This document shows positions 18,938 to 28,488 of a DNA stretch of 64,000 nucleotides, piece after piece. Source of the stretch: Rickettsia felis URRWXCal2 (GTDB lineage: Bacteria > Pseudomonadota > Alphaproteobacteria > Rickettsiales > Rickettsiaceae); NCBI GenBank assembly GCA_000012145.1, contig CP000053.1, positions 248,001 to 312,000 of the forward strand, in the 5' to 3' direction. The translations under genes were made by a program, and so were the position numbers. Each line of letters begins with the position of its first letter. Position 1 is the first letter of the stretch. The notes beneath the pieces were generated by a model that saw only the letters and a program-made list of their open reading frames with translations, did no database searches and was not told the DNA's origin.

Positions 18938-19140
18938 TTTTTGGATTGCCACGCTCCTTGCAGTCGCAGCCTTGTTGCATAGAACAGTATTTTCCTCTGT
19001 CATCCCGTGATTTATTCTATAGTACCGGACAGTTTTTGAAAAGACCTCGATGTCATCCCCGCTTTCGCGGGAATGACATCGAGTGGGTTTTGCGAGCCAT
19101 ACAACAACGTCGCAGTCGCTCGTAATGACGGGGTGGTATC
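18938..19140. repeat. Nested palindromic elements between phaZ and the small membrane gene
   Basis: An outer GTCATTGCGAG-type remnant (GGATTGCCACGCTCC ... CTCGTAATGACG) is interrupted at 18968-19111 by an element with termini CCTTGTTGCAT / ATACAACAACG, flanked by the 8-base direct repeat GCAGTCGC (18960-18967 and 19112-19119). Inside that is a 38-base hairpin (19046-19083, CTCGATGTCAT / ATGACATCGAG). Open frames crossing this region are repeat-derived. Confidence 0.8.
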
Positions 19141-19221
19141 CATGCAATAATGCCTTGCTGGAACGATATAGCAGCCATGTAACAAGACCATAATTAAAAG
19201 AGAATTGTGGTAATCTAGTAT

Positions 19222-19470
19222 TCAACTCTTATTAGTTTTTTGAATTTCTTGTTGTTGCTGTTGTTTGTATTCTTCCGCTTTTTCTTCTATGTAATTAAAA
19301 AAGAAATAAGTAAAAGTTAAAAAACCGGTCAAAATAATACCAAATGTTATTAATATTGCTTTAAGTTGCTTTCGCGAATCTTCTGTTTTTAATCTTTTCT
19401 CTTCTTCATCTATCTCTTCATCATTTTTGAATTCAGATATTATTATTTGTTCTTCTGTAGTATTTTCCAT
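19222..19470 (-). CDS. Small single-pass membrane protein (paralogue of 38922-39164)
   Basis: 82 residues from ATG 19470; a TTG twelve bases upstream is possible but the paralogue starts at the same MEN. An acidic N-terminal part (EEIDEEEKRLKTEDS) precedes one membrane helix (AILITFGIILTGFLTFTYFF), then FNYIEEKAEEYKQQQQQE. The second gene at 38922-39164 has the same plan and about half the residues in common. I do not recognise the family. Both lie next to nested repeat clusters. Confidence 0.65.
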   Translation of the reverse strand: MENTTEEQIIISEFKNDEEIDEEEKRLKTEDSRKQLKAILITFGIILTGFLTFTYFFFNYIEEKAEEYKQQQQQEIQKTNKS

Positions 19471-19586
19471 GTTGTAACTCAACTAAAATGAACTTCTTTA
19501 TTACTAAGTTGTTCCTATAACTTACAGATTTTTGAAGTTTATAAGATTAGCTATATTTATAGTAAAAGAAGTTGAATTATGTTCAA

Positions 19587-19735
19587 TAGACCTCTTCGGA
19601 AATTCTACTTCTAGGGGTAATTTGTACGTCGAGCCGGTACTCGCATCCTCACATACGCTTTTATACGTTGCGGTGGCAAGTGCTTCCGTGTCTTCTTCAA
19701 ATTCCTTCCTAAACCCTCGTTTCCGAAGAACTCTA
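19587..19735. repeat. Non-coding RPE-1 element
   Basis: 149 bases with inverted ends (TAGACCTCTTCGGAAA; TTTCCGAAGAACTCTA) and the same internal sequence as the valS insert (CTTCTAGGGGTAATTTG...CGGTACTCGCATCCTCAC). It sits in the 500-base gap 19471-19970; the rest of that gap is AT-rich and I see nothing else in it. Confidence 0.85.
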
Positions 19736-19970
19736 ATTTATCCATTATCTTTTAATTTTTTAAAAACATACCTCATACCGTAAATGGGTTAGCTATTTGC
19801 CGGTATTCGCTATATTCTTTAAAAAATAAAATATTTCCTATAAATTGGATATAATTCAACCTCTATTACTATAATGATAAGGTTTAAGCCTCGTAAAAAT
19901 AGGATATATAAGCAATAATACTATGTCAATAGTCTTGAATATTAGTAGTAAATTATGTAGTAATATGTGT

Positions 19971-20354
19971 TCAACCATGGTTATACATATTATTATAATT
20001 TGGGTCTCCTATATAATTCTGAATAAAATTATTAACAGTAGACTCAAAGCTTGTATATTTTGTAGGATATGAATAAACAAGCTGTGTACATTCTGTATTT
20101 CCGAGTTTACTTCCAATCAATATTAATAACATAGAGTTATATTCATCTTGGGGATTACGATTAATTATTTCGTAAGTTTTAGCAAGAATATAACAAGCTT
20201 CGTTATTTCCTTTTATAATTTCTAATTTTATTTCTTCAGAAGACAAAATATTATTTAGAAAGGCTTTTTCATATATTTTATAATTCGGTGATGAATCAGA
20301 TTTTCCGTTAAAAAGAGCAGTAAATAGGATTTTAGCTTTCTCTAGATCATTCAT
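19971..20354 (-). CDS. Hypothetical protein downstream of manC
   Basis: 127 residues. The ATG is one base after the manC stop codon, so the two are almost certainly co-translated. The product is soluble. A stretch such as GNNEACYILAKTYEIINRNP has the look of a Sel1/TPR-like helical repeat, but only one unit could be argued. It ends with an Asn- and Tyr-rich tail (DPNYNNMYNHG). Function unknown; the coupling suggests a link with GDP-mannose or polysaccharide synthesis. Confidence 0.6.
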   Translation of the reverse strand: MNDLEKAKILFTALFNGKSDSSPNYKIYEKAFLNNILSSEEIKLEIIKGNNEACYILAKTYEIINRNPQDEYNSMLLILIGSKLGNTECTQLVYSYPTKYTSFESTVNNFIQNYIGDPNYNNMYNHG

Positions 20355-20355
20355 T

Positions 20356-21393
20356 TTAATTTTGCTCTATTTTCATTACTAATTCTTTGATTTCATTCAT
20401 TTTTGATTTATCGGCGACCAAAAGACCGTTCATAGTATCGATAATTATGACATTGTCAAGACCAACTACAGTAGTTAATTTATTATTAGAACTAATGAAA
20501 GAGTTTGTAGTATTGCTTGTTACTACGTTCCCCTCACAATAATTATCATTTATATTTTGATGTTTTACCTGTAATAAGGAATGCCAAGTACCAAGATCGT
20601 TCCAAACAAAATCAGCTTTTATCATGACCATTCCCGAAATATATTCCATTATAGCATTGTCTATAGAAATTGCTTCGATTTCATTATAAGCCTCATCGTC
20701 TATTGCCAAACTTTTCTCATTTTTTATAGCAGTATTAAGTGCTTTTTCTACAATACAAAATAAATCAGGTTGAAGGTTCATTGCTAAGTTTAAGAAGAAG
20801 TTAATATCGTATACAAAAATTCCTGAATTCCAAAAATATTCATTACTTTGAAAATGTTTTTTTGCTTGCTCTAATATAGGTTTTTCAATGAAATGATCAA
20901 CTAGATAAACATTTTCTGCAATTGATAATCCTGTGTTTATATAGCCATACTCGGCACTTATAAAATTTATAGGAATGCCTATAGTGCAAATACCGAATTC
21001 ATTAACATAATGTAAAGCTTTATTTATAGTATTAAGATAATTTAGATTATCCGCTATATGATGGTCCGAAGGTAATAACACTACGATATCAAACCCTTGT
21101 GCTTTAGCCGATAATGCTGTAATAATGGCACAAACGACAGTATTTTTTTGTAAAGGCTCGGTAATTAATTCTATTTCTACATCTATTTCTGCTGCTTGTT
21201 CTTTAGTGATTGATTCATATTTTTTGGAAGTAATAATAGTAGGTTGTCCTAGAAATTTATTTCGGTTTAATGTTTGCTGAAGTAAAGTTAGATCACTCAA
21301 TATTTTTTTAAATTGTTTCGGTTTATCCTTAGATGATAAGGGCCATAGTCTTTTACCGCTACCCCCCGCTATAATCACCGGCTTTATTCTCAT
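20356..21393 (-). CDS. manC: Mannose-1-phosphate guanylyltransferase
   Basis: 345 residues from ATG 21393; an upstream TTG (21423) in frame is less likely. The nucleotide-binding signature GGSGKRLWPLS is at 10-20, VLLPSDHHI supplies the metal aspartate, and VDHFIEKP the sugar-binding site. It makes GDP-mannose from mannose-1-phosphate and GTP. The isomerase domain of the long bifunctional ManC/AlgA type is absent. With the glycosyltransferases at 1-1.7 kb and LicD at 5 kb it points to a mannose-containing surface glycan; this is inference. Confidence 0.88.
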   Translation of the reverse strand: MRIKPVIIAGGSGKRLWPLSSKDKPKQFKKILSDLTLLQQTLNRNKFLGQPTIITSKKYESITKEQAAEIDVEIELITEPLQKNTVVCAIITALSAKAQGFDIVVLLPSDHHIADNLNYLNTINKALHYVNEFGICTIGIPINFISAEYGYINTGLSIAENVYLVDHFIEKPILEQAKKHFQSNEYFWNSGIFVYDINFFLNLAMNLQPDLFCIVEKALNTAIKNEKSLAIDDEAYNEIEAISIDNAIMEYISGMVMIKADFVWNDLGTWHSLLQVKHQNINDNYCEGNVVTSNTTNSFISSNNKLTTVVGLDNVIIIDTMNGLLVADKSKMNEIKELVMKIEQN

Positions 21394-21456
21394 ATATTTT
21401 ACAACTATTAATTGAATAAACAATAGAGAGCTTTATAAATAGTTTTAAAAAATATG

Positions 21457-22287
21457 TCAAGTAAATTCACTATATTGACAGGTCCTACAATAAAAAGTAC
21501 TTCTGCCTGAATGTTTTGTCTTAATAATAGTGCTAGAGCAGTTTAAACAATTTTGTCTTTCTCTGCCGTAAACCGTAAGTTGCTGGGTAAAATAACCGGG
21601 TTTGTTATCACCGTTTACAAAATCTTTAAGGGTGGTGCCACCGGCAGTTATAGCTTTAGCTAATACTTCTCTAATCGATTTAATTAAACTTTCTATTTCA
21701 TCATCCCTTAAATTGCTACCTAATTTATCCGGATGAATTCTAGCTAAATAAAGACTTTCTGAAGCGTAAATATTGCCGACTCCGACTATAATTCTATTAT
21801 CCATAATTAAATTTTTTATCGGTATTTTTCTAGTAATTAATTTGCTTTTTAAATATTCCAGTGTCAATGAATCAGAAAGCGGCTCTACCCCTAAATTATT
21901 AAATAACTCTTTTTCTAGGAAGTTAGTTTTAAAATTATAAATCATTCCAAAGCGTCTAGTATCGTTAAAAATTAACTTTTCACCGTTACTTAAATCAAAA
22001 ATTACATGATCGTGTTTTTTAGTTTCATAGTTAGAAGGTTGCAGAGTAAATCTACCGCTCATACCTAGATGAACTATTAAAGAATAATCATTATTAAAAT
22101 CTATAATTAAATATTTTGCACGACGCCTAACATCCAGTATATTAGTATTTGAGATTTCGGAAGCTAAAAGCGGAGATAGTTTATAACGTAAATTATCTCT
22201 TTTTAACTCTACATTTTCTATAATAAGCTCAATTAGCTTATCTTTCAGAGAGTTTTTAAGAGTTTCTACTTCAGGAAGTTCCGGCAT
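21457..22287 (-). CDS. mutM: Formamidopyrimidine-DNA glycosylase
   Basis: 276 residues. The N-terminal MPELPEVET gives the catalytic Pro2 and Glu3. GMSGRF carries the lysine-loop region, and the C-terminal zinc finger C-x2-C...C-x2-C is complete (CLNCSS ... FYCRTCQ). It removes 8-oxoguanine and ring-opened purines and nicks the strand. It is divergent from ubiE, with only 28 bases between the two starts, the mutM/ubiE/ubiB arrangement seen in many alphaproteobacteria. Confidence 0.96.
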   Translation of the reverse strand: MPELPEVETLKNSLKDKLIELIIENVELKRDNLRYKLSPLLASEISNTNILDVRRRAKYLIIDFNNDYSLIVHLGMSGRFTLQPSNYETKKHDHVIFDLSNGEKLIFNDTRRFGMIYNFKTNFLEKELFNNLGVEPLSDSLTLEYLKSKLITRKIPIKNLIMDNRIIVGVGNIYASESLYLARIHPDKLGSNLRDDEIESLIKSIREVLAKAITAGGTTLKDFVNGDNKPGYFTQQLTVYGRERQNCLNCSSTIIKTKHSGRSTFYCRTCQYSEFT

Positions 22288-22315
22288 TTGATACTAATAT
22301 TTATAATAAAAAACT

Positions 22316-23062
22316 ATGAACCAAACAAATTTTGGCTTTAAAAAAGTAGACTACACTAAAAAACAAGGGTTAGTAAATAGCGTTTTTTCTAATGTCGCTG
22401 ATAAGTATGATTTAATGAATGACTTAATGAGCTTTGGATTACATCGCTTATGGAAAGATGAATTTAGTAGGCAAATTCCAAATCTTAACTCTCATATATT
22501 AGACGTCGCTAGCGGTAGCGGTGATATCGCTTTAAAGCTTGCTAAAAAAGCAAGAGATAGAGGCAATAATATTGCTTTAACTTTAAGCGATATAAATGAA
22601 GAGATGCTAAAGAATGCTAAGAAAAAAGCAATTGATCTTAATTTATTTCAGAACCTTAAATTTACTGTAGCAAGTGCAGAAGAATTGCCTTTTTCAGATA
22701 ATAGTTTTGATTATTATACTATAGCATTTGGTATTAGAAACGTACCTGACATTAATAAAGCTTTAAAAGAAGCTTATAGAGTTCTAAAACCGATGGGTAA
22801 GTTTATATGCCTTGAGTTTTCAAAGGTAAAAGAAAGTTATTTTAAAGATTTTTATAAATTTTATTCATTTAGTATTATACCTACCATCGGTCAGGCAATC
22901 ACCGGTAATAAAGAGGCATATGAATATTTGGTCGAAAGTATCGAGTTATTCCCCTCACAAGACGAGTTTAGAATAATGCTTAAAGAAGCAGGATTTGAAG
23001 AAGTTAGTTATAAAAATTTGAGCGGCGGAATAGTTGCTATTCACAGTGCGTATAAGATATGA
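22316..23062 (+). CDS. ubiE: Ubiquinone biosynthesis C-methyltransferase UbiE
   Basis: 248 residues. SAM-binding motif I is [15 protein letters not shown]; the UbiE signatures [20 protein letters not shown] (near 34-53) and [20 protein letters not shown] (about 142-161) are both clear. It methylates the benzoquinol ring in ubiquinone synthesis. The stop overlaps the ubiB start as ATGA, so the two are translationally coupled. Confidence 0.96.
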   Translation: MNQTNFGFKKVDYTKKQGLVNSVFSNVADKYDLMNDLMSFGLHRLWKDEFSRQIPNLNSHILDVASGSGDIALKLAKKARDRGNNIALTLSDINEEMLKNAKKKAIDLNLFQNLKFTVASAEELPFSDNSFDYYTIAFGIRNVPDINKALKEAYRVLKPMGKFICLEFSKVKESYFKDFYKFYSFSIIPTIGQAITGNKEAYEYLVESIELFPSQDEFRIMLKEAGFEEVSYKNLSGGIVAIHSAYKI

Positions 23063-24495
23063 TAAGTAATTTTTTTAATTTAATACGTATTTTTCGTATC
23101 ATCAGTAAAAAACGAATTCTAATTGATTCAAGAAGCCCTAAATATTTCAGGTTTATCGGTTATATATTAGCTTTATTTTCTGCTCCGTTATCATTATTTA
23201 AAAAACCGCATGAAGATTACGGCAAACGCCTAATAGATTGTTTAAGTGAACTTGGACCTATTTATATAAAATTCGGACAAACTCTTTCGACAAGACCCGA
23301 TTTAGTAGGAGCAGAGATAGCAGGTTATTTAAGGTTATTGCAGGATAAGCTACCTCCGTTTGATGGCGGGGTGGCGAGGAAGTTGATAGCGTCATTGCGA
23401 GGAGACATTTATGTCGACGAAGCAATCTCAGCAAGTAAGCAAAAGATTGCCACGCATTCTACGAATGCTCACAATGACGCCCTCCCTTTCCTACATTTCG
23501 ACGATCGTCCCGTCGCAGCCGCATCAATCTCCCAAGTACATAAGGCACAACTCGCAACCGGTGAATATGTTGCGGTGAAAATTCTGCGTCCTGGTATTCA
23601 TAAAAAATATAACAGAGATATTAAGCTGCTATATTTTCTTGCAAAAATTATCTCAAAATTTTCTAAAGCAAAGAGGCTAAAACCGATTAAAGTAGTTGAT
23701 AAATTTCATGAAACTATGAGATTTGAGCTTGATTTAAGGCTAGAAGCGGCAGCTTCTTCTGAGCTTATGGATAATATGCGAAATGATATTAATGTGATAA
23801 ACCCTAAAATATATTGGGATTTAACGTCGGAAAATATACTAACTACCGAGTGGTTAGAAGGAACTTCTATATATGATACTTCGCTGCTAAAAGAAATGGG
23901 ATTAGAGCCTGCAAAAATAGCTCAGAATTTCGCCGTAATGTTTTTCAATCAAGCCTATAGAGACGGGTTTTTTCATGCTGATTTACATGCAGGCAATATT
24001 TTAGTGAATAAGCAAGGTAAGATAATTTTACTTGATTTCGGTATTATGGGTAGGCTTAAAGAAAAAGATCGCTTAGCCGTTGCCGAAAGTCTATTTGGTT
24101 TTTTAAACCGTGATTATAAATTAGTTGCTAAAGTACATTTAAGAGCCGGCTACATCCCATCAAATACCGATTTAGATTTATTCGCTCAAAGTTGTAGAGC
24201 AGTTACCGAGCCTATATTAGGGACACCAACAAAAAATATTTCTATAGGTAAGCTGCTTGCACATTTATTTAAAATCACTGAAGATTTCGGCATGGAAGTA
24301 CAACCGGAATTATTGTTATTGCAAAAGACTTTAATAATGGTTGAAGGGATAGGCAGACAGCTAGACGGTAATGTTAATATGTGGCAACTCGCCGAACCTT
24401 GGATTAAAAAATGGGCAGTGAAAAACTTAAGTTCTGAAGCGAAGTTGCTACGACTGGTAAAGCATTACCTAGATAGCCTAGAGGATATTGTTTGA
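23059..24495 (+). CDS. ubiB: Ubiquinone biosynthesis kinase-like protein UbiB
   Basis: 478 residues, ABC1/UbiB atypical kinase family. The KxGQ motif is [12 protein letters not shown] (about 71-82), the invariant lysine is in [10 protein letters not shown], and [11 protein letters not shown] and [10 protein letters not shown] carry the catalytic loop and metal-binding aspartates. The C-terminus is less hydrophobic than in E. coli UbiB. Residues of about 111-140 are a palindromic-element insertion just before [15 protein letters not shown], the alanine-rich loop that replaces the P-loop in this family. It supports ubiquinone synthesis at the membrane. Confidence 0.95.
   Translation: MISNFFNLIRIFRIISKKRILIDSRSPKYFRFIGYILALFSAPLSLFKKPHEDYGKRLIDCLSELGPIYIKFGQTLSTRPDLVGAEIAGYLRLLQDKLPPFDGGVARKLIASLRGDIYVDEAISASKQKIATHSTNAHNDALPFLHFDDRPVAAASISQVHKAQLATGEYVAVKILRPGIHKKYNRDIKLLYFLAKIISKFSKAKRLKPIKVVDKFHETMRFELDLRLEAAASSELMDNMRNDINVINPKIYWDLTSENILTTEWLEGTSIYDTSLLKEMGLEPAKIAQNFAVMFFNQAYRDGFFHADLHAGNILVNKQGKIILLDFGIMGRLKEKDRLAVAESLFGFLNRDYKLVAKVHLRAGYIPSNTDLDLFAQSCRAVTEPILGTPTKNISIGKLLAHLFKITEDFGMEVQPELLLLQKTLIMVEGIGRQLDGNVNMWQLAEPWIKKWAVKNLSSEAKLLRLVKHYLDSLEDIV
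23391..23478. repeat. Palindromic element inserted in frame in ubiB
   Basis: GTCATTGCGAGGAG to CTCACAATGAC, 88 bases, encoding 30 residues ([15 protein letters not shown] and following) in the ubiB frame. Base composition is clearly richer in G and C than the flanking gene. Confidence 0.85.
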
Positions 24496-24547
24496 CATAT
24501 AAAAAATTATTAATATTATAGCCTTATATATTAAGAAATTTTTTATT

Positions 24548-24772
24548 ATGAAACTAAAAGATTTATTTATTAAACATGCTATTAAAACTCCTTTTTTGGT
24601 TGATTGTAAAGACGATAAAATTGTATTTCCTTCAGATAAAGAGCAAGAATATAAAAATAGACTAAAAGAAAAAATAGGCGAGGAAGAGTTTGAAGGATTA
24701 ACGGCTTCAGATAGAATAGTTCAATGTCCTGAAAACTTAGAAAATATCGCTTATAGCAGCAACATTTCTTAA
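24548..24772 (+). CDS. Hypothetical protein, N-terminal fragment of a split gene
   Basis: 74 residues starting MKLKDLFIKHA. The end of this frame overlaps another open frame (24741 onward, shifted by +1) that continues without a stop into the two-repeat protein at 24834-25322. The simplest reading is one gene of about 255 residues broken by a one-base insertion between 24741 and 24770. Product unknown, soluble, charged (EQEYKNRLKEKIGEEEFE). Confidence 0.5.
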   Translation: MKLKDLFIKHAIKTPFLVDCKDDKIVFPSDKEQEYKNRLKEKIGEEEFEGLTASDRIVQCPENLENIAYSSNIS

Positions 24773-24833
24773 TGATATACAACGTGAATATTATATAATC
24801 CATATAGATATCGATAATAATATTAAATCGATT

Positions 24834-25322
24834 TTGCATTACTCGCAAATATATTGTATCGGTGATATAGGGGGGATGCCGGCTGAAGTTTTAAAACGCG
24901 GATATAAGTTTGGTACTATACCGCCAGAATCTTTGCCGAAAATCACGGAATTATGGCCTAACCCTTATTACTACGACTGGATTCAGGGAAATAAAGAGCA
25001 TAACAACCCGGATATAGATCCTCAGGTAATGGAGAATATTGTTTCATTATGTGGAGAGGTTAGTATGGATTTACCGGTAAATAGTGATACAAAAGGGGTG
25101 CCGGCTGAAGTTTTAAAATATGAGTATAATGTCAGTACTATCGAGCAAAAACCTTTATCGAAAATAATGGAATTATGTCCTGACCCTGATTACTACTACC
25201 ACCGGATTCAGAAAAATGAAAAGTATAATAACCCCGATATAGATTTTCAGGTAACGAAGAATATTATTTCATTGTGTGGAGAGGTTAGTATTGATTTACC
25301 AGTAAATGAAGAATTACAGTAA
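24834..25322 (+). CDS. Hypothetical two-repeat protein (C-terminal part of split gene)
   Basis: 162 residues if read from the TTG at 24834, but the frame is already open from 24741, so this is probably the shifted continuation of the gene at 24548. It consists of two tandem units of about 68 residues. Each begins G(M/V)PAEVLK, has LPKI-type and P(N/D)P-YYY segments, NNPDID, and ends SLCGEVS-DLPVN. The second unit differs at roughly a third of positions. No domain is recognised; no signal peptide or membrane helix is present. Confidence 0.5.
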   Translation: MHYSQIYCIGDIGGMPAEVLKRGYKFGTIPPESLPKITELWPNPYYYDWIQGNKEHNNPDIDPQVMENIVSLCGEVSMDLPVNSDTKGVPAEVLKYEYNVSTIEQKPLSKIMELCPDPDYYYHRIQKNEKYNNPDIDFQVTKNIISLCGEVSIDLPVNEELQ

Positions 25323-25433
25323 AAAACCATTGCAAGATAACCATGACTTTAAAAATTAACAAAAATTAAAAAGTAAAATTTTATAAGCCTTTAAATAATT
25401 ATAGTAAGATAATATTATATTAAAGGTATTTAA

Positions 25434-27215
25434 ATGTCTAAAAGCCAAGAGCAGGAATCCATTGATAATATAAGGCAACAGCTTGATGAAGTATATAAAA
25501 ACCTTTCTTGGGTTGAAGCTGGATGGGTAGCTATTGGGTCTGAAACAGGTAACAAAAAATATGATGAGTTAAATAAACAATATCTAGATCTTAATAAAGA
25601 TAATTTAGGTATAATACAAAGTGTTATCCAAGCAGTCGGGGATGTCCCTAGTGCATTGCAATTTACCTGGGAGGCTTCTCAAGTTTTACCTGATCTTGCA
25701 CTGGAGCTTAATAACCTCAGAAAAGCGAGAAGTGCTACCACTAATGTAGACGCCGGTTGCAAGATAATAGCAGATGCAGAATCGCTTATAAAAAAATGTG
25801 CTGCTGTTTTACATTCTGAAACTATATCTAATAGCTCAAAAGAAACTATTTTACAATCTAAAGTTATCCCATATCTTCTCACGCCTATTTTAAATAAGAG
25901 GCTTAACAAGATAACAAAAAACTTTCAAACTTCCGAAACAGAAAAAATAAATATATTAGACAAAATAAGTCCTAAATTTGTCAGAGAATTATCTACTCTA
26001 GGAGTAGATTTAATATCTAAAGCACTAGAAAGCGATTTAAACCCAAAACTACAAGAAATATATAAGAATATTAAACAAAAAAACGAGTCATCTCAAGGTG
26101 TTATATTAAAAAATATACATGACATTATTACTTCAGACAAAGTAAAGCCCCTTCTTAATCACGATTTAGTACAATTTTTAAAAAATCCTGATAATCAAAA
26201 GGAGTTAGTTCAGATTACGGAAAATATAATAAATAATAAAGCACAGAAAATCGCTAAACCTGAATTAATTGCAAATACAGTAGCACTACTTGCAAATTCT
26301 AGCGAAAAATTAATTGAAAGTACTCCTTCAGCTATAAAAGCTTATAGTCAGCTTAAAGAAAATCAACGTTGGACTAAAATTAACCTAAATATGGAAGGGT
26401 TAGATACTGAAACTAAAAAAGAGTTATTAAAAGGAAAAAAACCTCAAATAGTAGAGTTAGTTAAAAATGCCAAAAAAATTATTGATAATTTAGCTCCTGT
26501 TTTAGAAAAAGAATTACCACAATATTTAGATAGTAATAAACAGGATATATTAGATGTTTTAAAACATCCTAAAGTAATAGAAAGAATAGAATCAAAAGGA
26601 GAAGATCCTGAGTTTATACATAAAGCACTAGATGCCTCTATGCCTTTTGTAAAAGATGTTCTGCCGTCAATTACTAAACTTTCTAGCCTTGCTCTTTCCG
26701 ATAGCGATAAAGTTGCCGATATAATACAAAAAGCCCAGTTAATTAAGTCACTTCCAAAGGAAGAGAAATCAAAAGAGGTAAAGGAATTGATTAGTACTTT
26801 GATAGAAATTAAAAATAATAATCCTGAAATAAGCAAAATAATTGAAAAAGACCTTCCTGAACTGTTAACAAAACATGCAAGTAGTTTAGGACCTGTTGTA
26901 GATGAGTTTTTAAACAAAACACCTAAGGGTCAAAAATTAAAATTAGATGGTGAAAAATTAGTAAAGATAGCCGGTAAGCATGCACCTGAATTAATTAAAA
27001 TTGCCGATAAATTTAGCAAACATGAATACGGTAAAATTATAGTGCCGGCGTTAAAATTATTATCAGACCCGAAAGTTCTAGGAGTAGTAGCAGAAACTAT
27101 AGTTAATTTAGGAAAAAGTAAATTTAGTAAAGATAAAGAAGCGGTAGGATCACATACAAGTAAGGTATTAGAAGAAAGACAAAGAGAGATAGGAAAAGAC
27201 GGTAGGGGAACCTAA
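25434..27215 (+). CDS. Large helical-repeat protein of unknown function
   Basis: 593 residues, almost entirely predicted helix, rich in K, E, L and I. From about residue 150 it appears built from diverged units with the pattern (I/L)xxxLP(Q/E)xL, for example LEKELPQYLDSNKQDILDVL, IEKDLPELLTKHASSLG and LNHDLVQFLKNPDNQKELVQ, suggesting a superhelical scaffold. No signal peptide, membrane helix or enzyme motif is visible. The C-terminal 40 residues are basic and look unstructured (SKFSKDKEAVGSHTSK). Own promoter region of about 110 bases. It could be a cytoplasmic scaffold or a secreted effector; the sequence does not decide. Confidence 0.65.
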   Translation: MSKSQEQESIDNIRQQLDEVYKNLSWVEAGWVAIGSETGNKKYDELNKQYLDLNKDNLGIIQSVIQAVGDVPSALQFTWEASQVLPDLALELNNLRKARSATTNVDAGCKIIADAESLIKKCAAVLHSETISNSSKETILQSKVIPYLLTPILNKRLNKITKNFQTSETEKINILDKISPKFVRELSTLGVDLISKALESDLNPKLQEIYKNIKQKNESSQGVILKNIHDIITSDKVKPLLNHDLVQFLKNPDNQKELVQITENIINNKAQKIAKPELIANTVALLANSSEKLIESTPSAIKAYSQLKENQRWTKINLNMEGLDTETKKELLKGKKPQIVELVKNAKKIIDNLAPVLEKELPQYLDSNKQDILDVLKHPKVIERIESKGEDPEFIHKALDASMPFVKDVLPSITKLSSLALSDSDKVADIIQKAQLIKSLPKEEKSKEVKELISTLIEIKNNNPEISKIIEKDLPELLTKHASSLGPVVDEFLNKTPKGQKLKLDGEKLVKIAGKHAPELIKIADKFSKHEYGKIIVPALKLLSDPKVLGVVAETIVNLGKSKFSKDKEAVGSHTSKVLEERQREIGKDGRGT

Positions 27216-27268
27216 ATACTGTGTACTTTTAATAGAATAATCATTAATCAAAAGTTTACAAGACCCAG
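27210..27268. repeat. Short palindrome, 'empty' relative of the 39331-39499 element
   Basis: Arms CTGTGTACTTTTAATAGAAT and ATTAATCAAAAGTTTACAAG match the outer arms of the element at 39331-39499 but enclose nothing. The central ATAATCAT occurs once here and twice, flanking the core, in the other copy. It begins at the stop of the helical-repeat gene. Confidence 0.65.
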
Positions 27269-27335
27269 AAAAATCTTGCTATTATTTGATTAAAATTATA
27301 TTGTAAATTCAAAGTGTCATTATGAAATTACAAGG

Positions 27336-28478
27336 ATGATAGAAAGAGATTATTATTTAACACATATCAAAGATTCTTTTGAAATATTTCCTATTTGTGC
27401 CATTCTCGGTCCAAGGCAATGCGGTAAAACTACCTTAGCTCATGCTTATATTAAACAGCTTAAAGAAGATGAAAAGAGTTACTTTTTTGACCTTGAGGAT
27501 CCGGCTCACTTAGATCAATTTAAGAATCTTAAGACAACTCTTGAGCCTTTAAACGGTTTAATAGTAATTGATGAAATTCAAAGACAACCTGAAATTTTTC
27601 CTTATTTAAGGGTTCTTGCTGACTATTCAAACAAAAAATTTTTAATATTAGGTAGTGCTTCTGGAGAATTATTGCGACAATCTTCAGAATCATTAGCCGG
27701 CCGTATTGAATATACGGAGCTTACTCCGTTCAATTTAATAGAGATAAATGATTTTAGGGAGTTATGGTTAAGAGGCGGTTTTCCTAAATCATATTTAGCA
27801 AAAAATTATGTTCAAAGTCTTAGATGGCGTAATAGCTACATCACTAGTTTTATCGAGCGTGATTTGCCTAGTTTAGGAATATCTCTTAATGCACATGTAA
27901 TGAGACAGTTATGGTTGATGCTTGCCCATAACCATGGGCAATTATTAAATTATAGCGAGCTTGGAAGGTCGCTCGGTTTAACGGATATGACTATCAAACG
28001 TTATACTGAAATATTAGAGCAAACTTTTATGATTCGGTTATTAAAACCTTGGTATGAAAATATCTCAAAACATCAAGTGAAAGCACCGAAAGTCTATATA
28101 CGAGATAGTGGAATACTACATGCATTATTAGGGATTCACGAACATGATTGGTATGTTCACCCAAAACGCGGTCTTTCATTTGAAGGGTTTGTAATAGAAG
28201 AGTTAATACGTAAATTTAAAACGGATGCAGAGTATTTTTTTTGGCGAACGCAAACAGGAGCAGAATTAGATTTATTAATTATTAAGAACGGTAAGAAATA
28301 CGGCTTTGAAGTAAAAAATGCTGATGCTCCTAGTATTACTAAATCAATGTATACCGTTCTTGCTGATTTGCAGTTAGAACATTTATATATTGTTACCGCC
28401 GGTAATAATACATATAAAAAAACAGAAAAAATAAGTGTAGTCGGAATAGAGAACTTATCTAATTTACAGCTTGGTTAA
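27336..28478 (+). CDS. AAA-type ATPase with DUF4143 domain (second member)
   Basis: 380 residues. Walker A is GPRQCGKT (26-33), Walker B LIVIDEIQRQ (about 71-80), and FLILGSASGELL matches the sensor. A winged-helix stretch (SELGRSLGLTDMTIKRYTEI) and a C-terminal DUF4143 domain with ELDLLI and FEVKNAD follow. It belongs to the branch with the GSASGELLRQSSESLAGRI segment and is only distantly similar to the gene at 3243-4448. Function unsettled for the family. Isolated gene with its own leader. Confidence 0.85.
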   Translation: MIERDYYLTHIKDSFEIFPICAILGPRQCGKTTLAHAYIKQLKEDEKSYFFDLEDPAHLDQFKNLKTTLEPLNGLIVIDEIQRQPEIFPYLRVLADYSNKKFLILGSASGELLRQSSESLAGRIEYTELTPFNLIEINDFRELWLRGGFPKSYLAKNYVQSLRWRNSYITSFIERDLPSLGISLNAHVMRQLWLMLAHNHGQLLNYSELGRSLGLTDMTIKRYTEILEQTFMIRLLKPWYENISKHQVKAPKVYIRDSGILHALLGIHEHDWYVHPKRGLSFEGFVIEELIRKFKTDAEYFFWRTQTGAELDLLIIKNGKKYGFEVKNADAPSITKSMYTVLADLQLEHLYIVTAGNNTYKKTEKISVVGIENLSNLQLG

Positions 28479-28488
28479 AGTATATAAT

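Noticed and set aside
19532..19783. Open frame on the plus strand with an RPE-1-like peptide
   Set aside because: It is the complement of the RPE-1 element at 19587-19735 and has no gene context.
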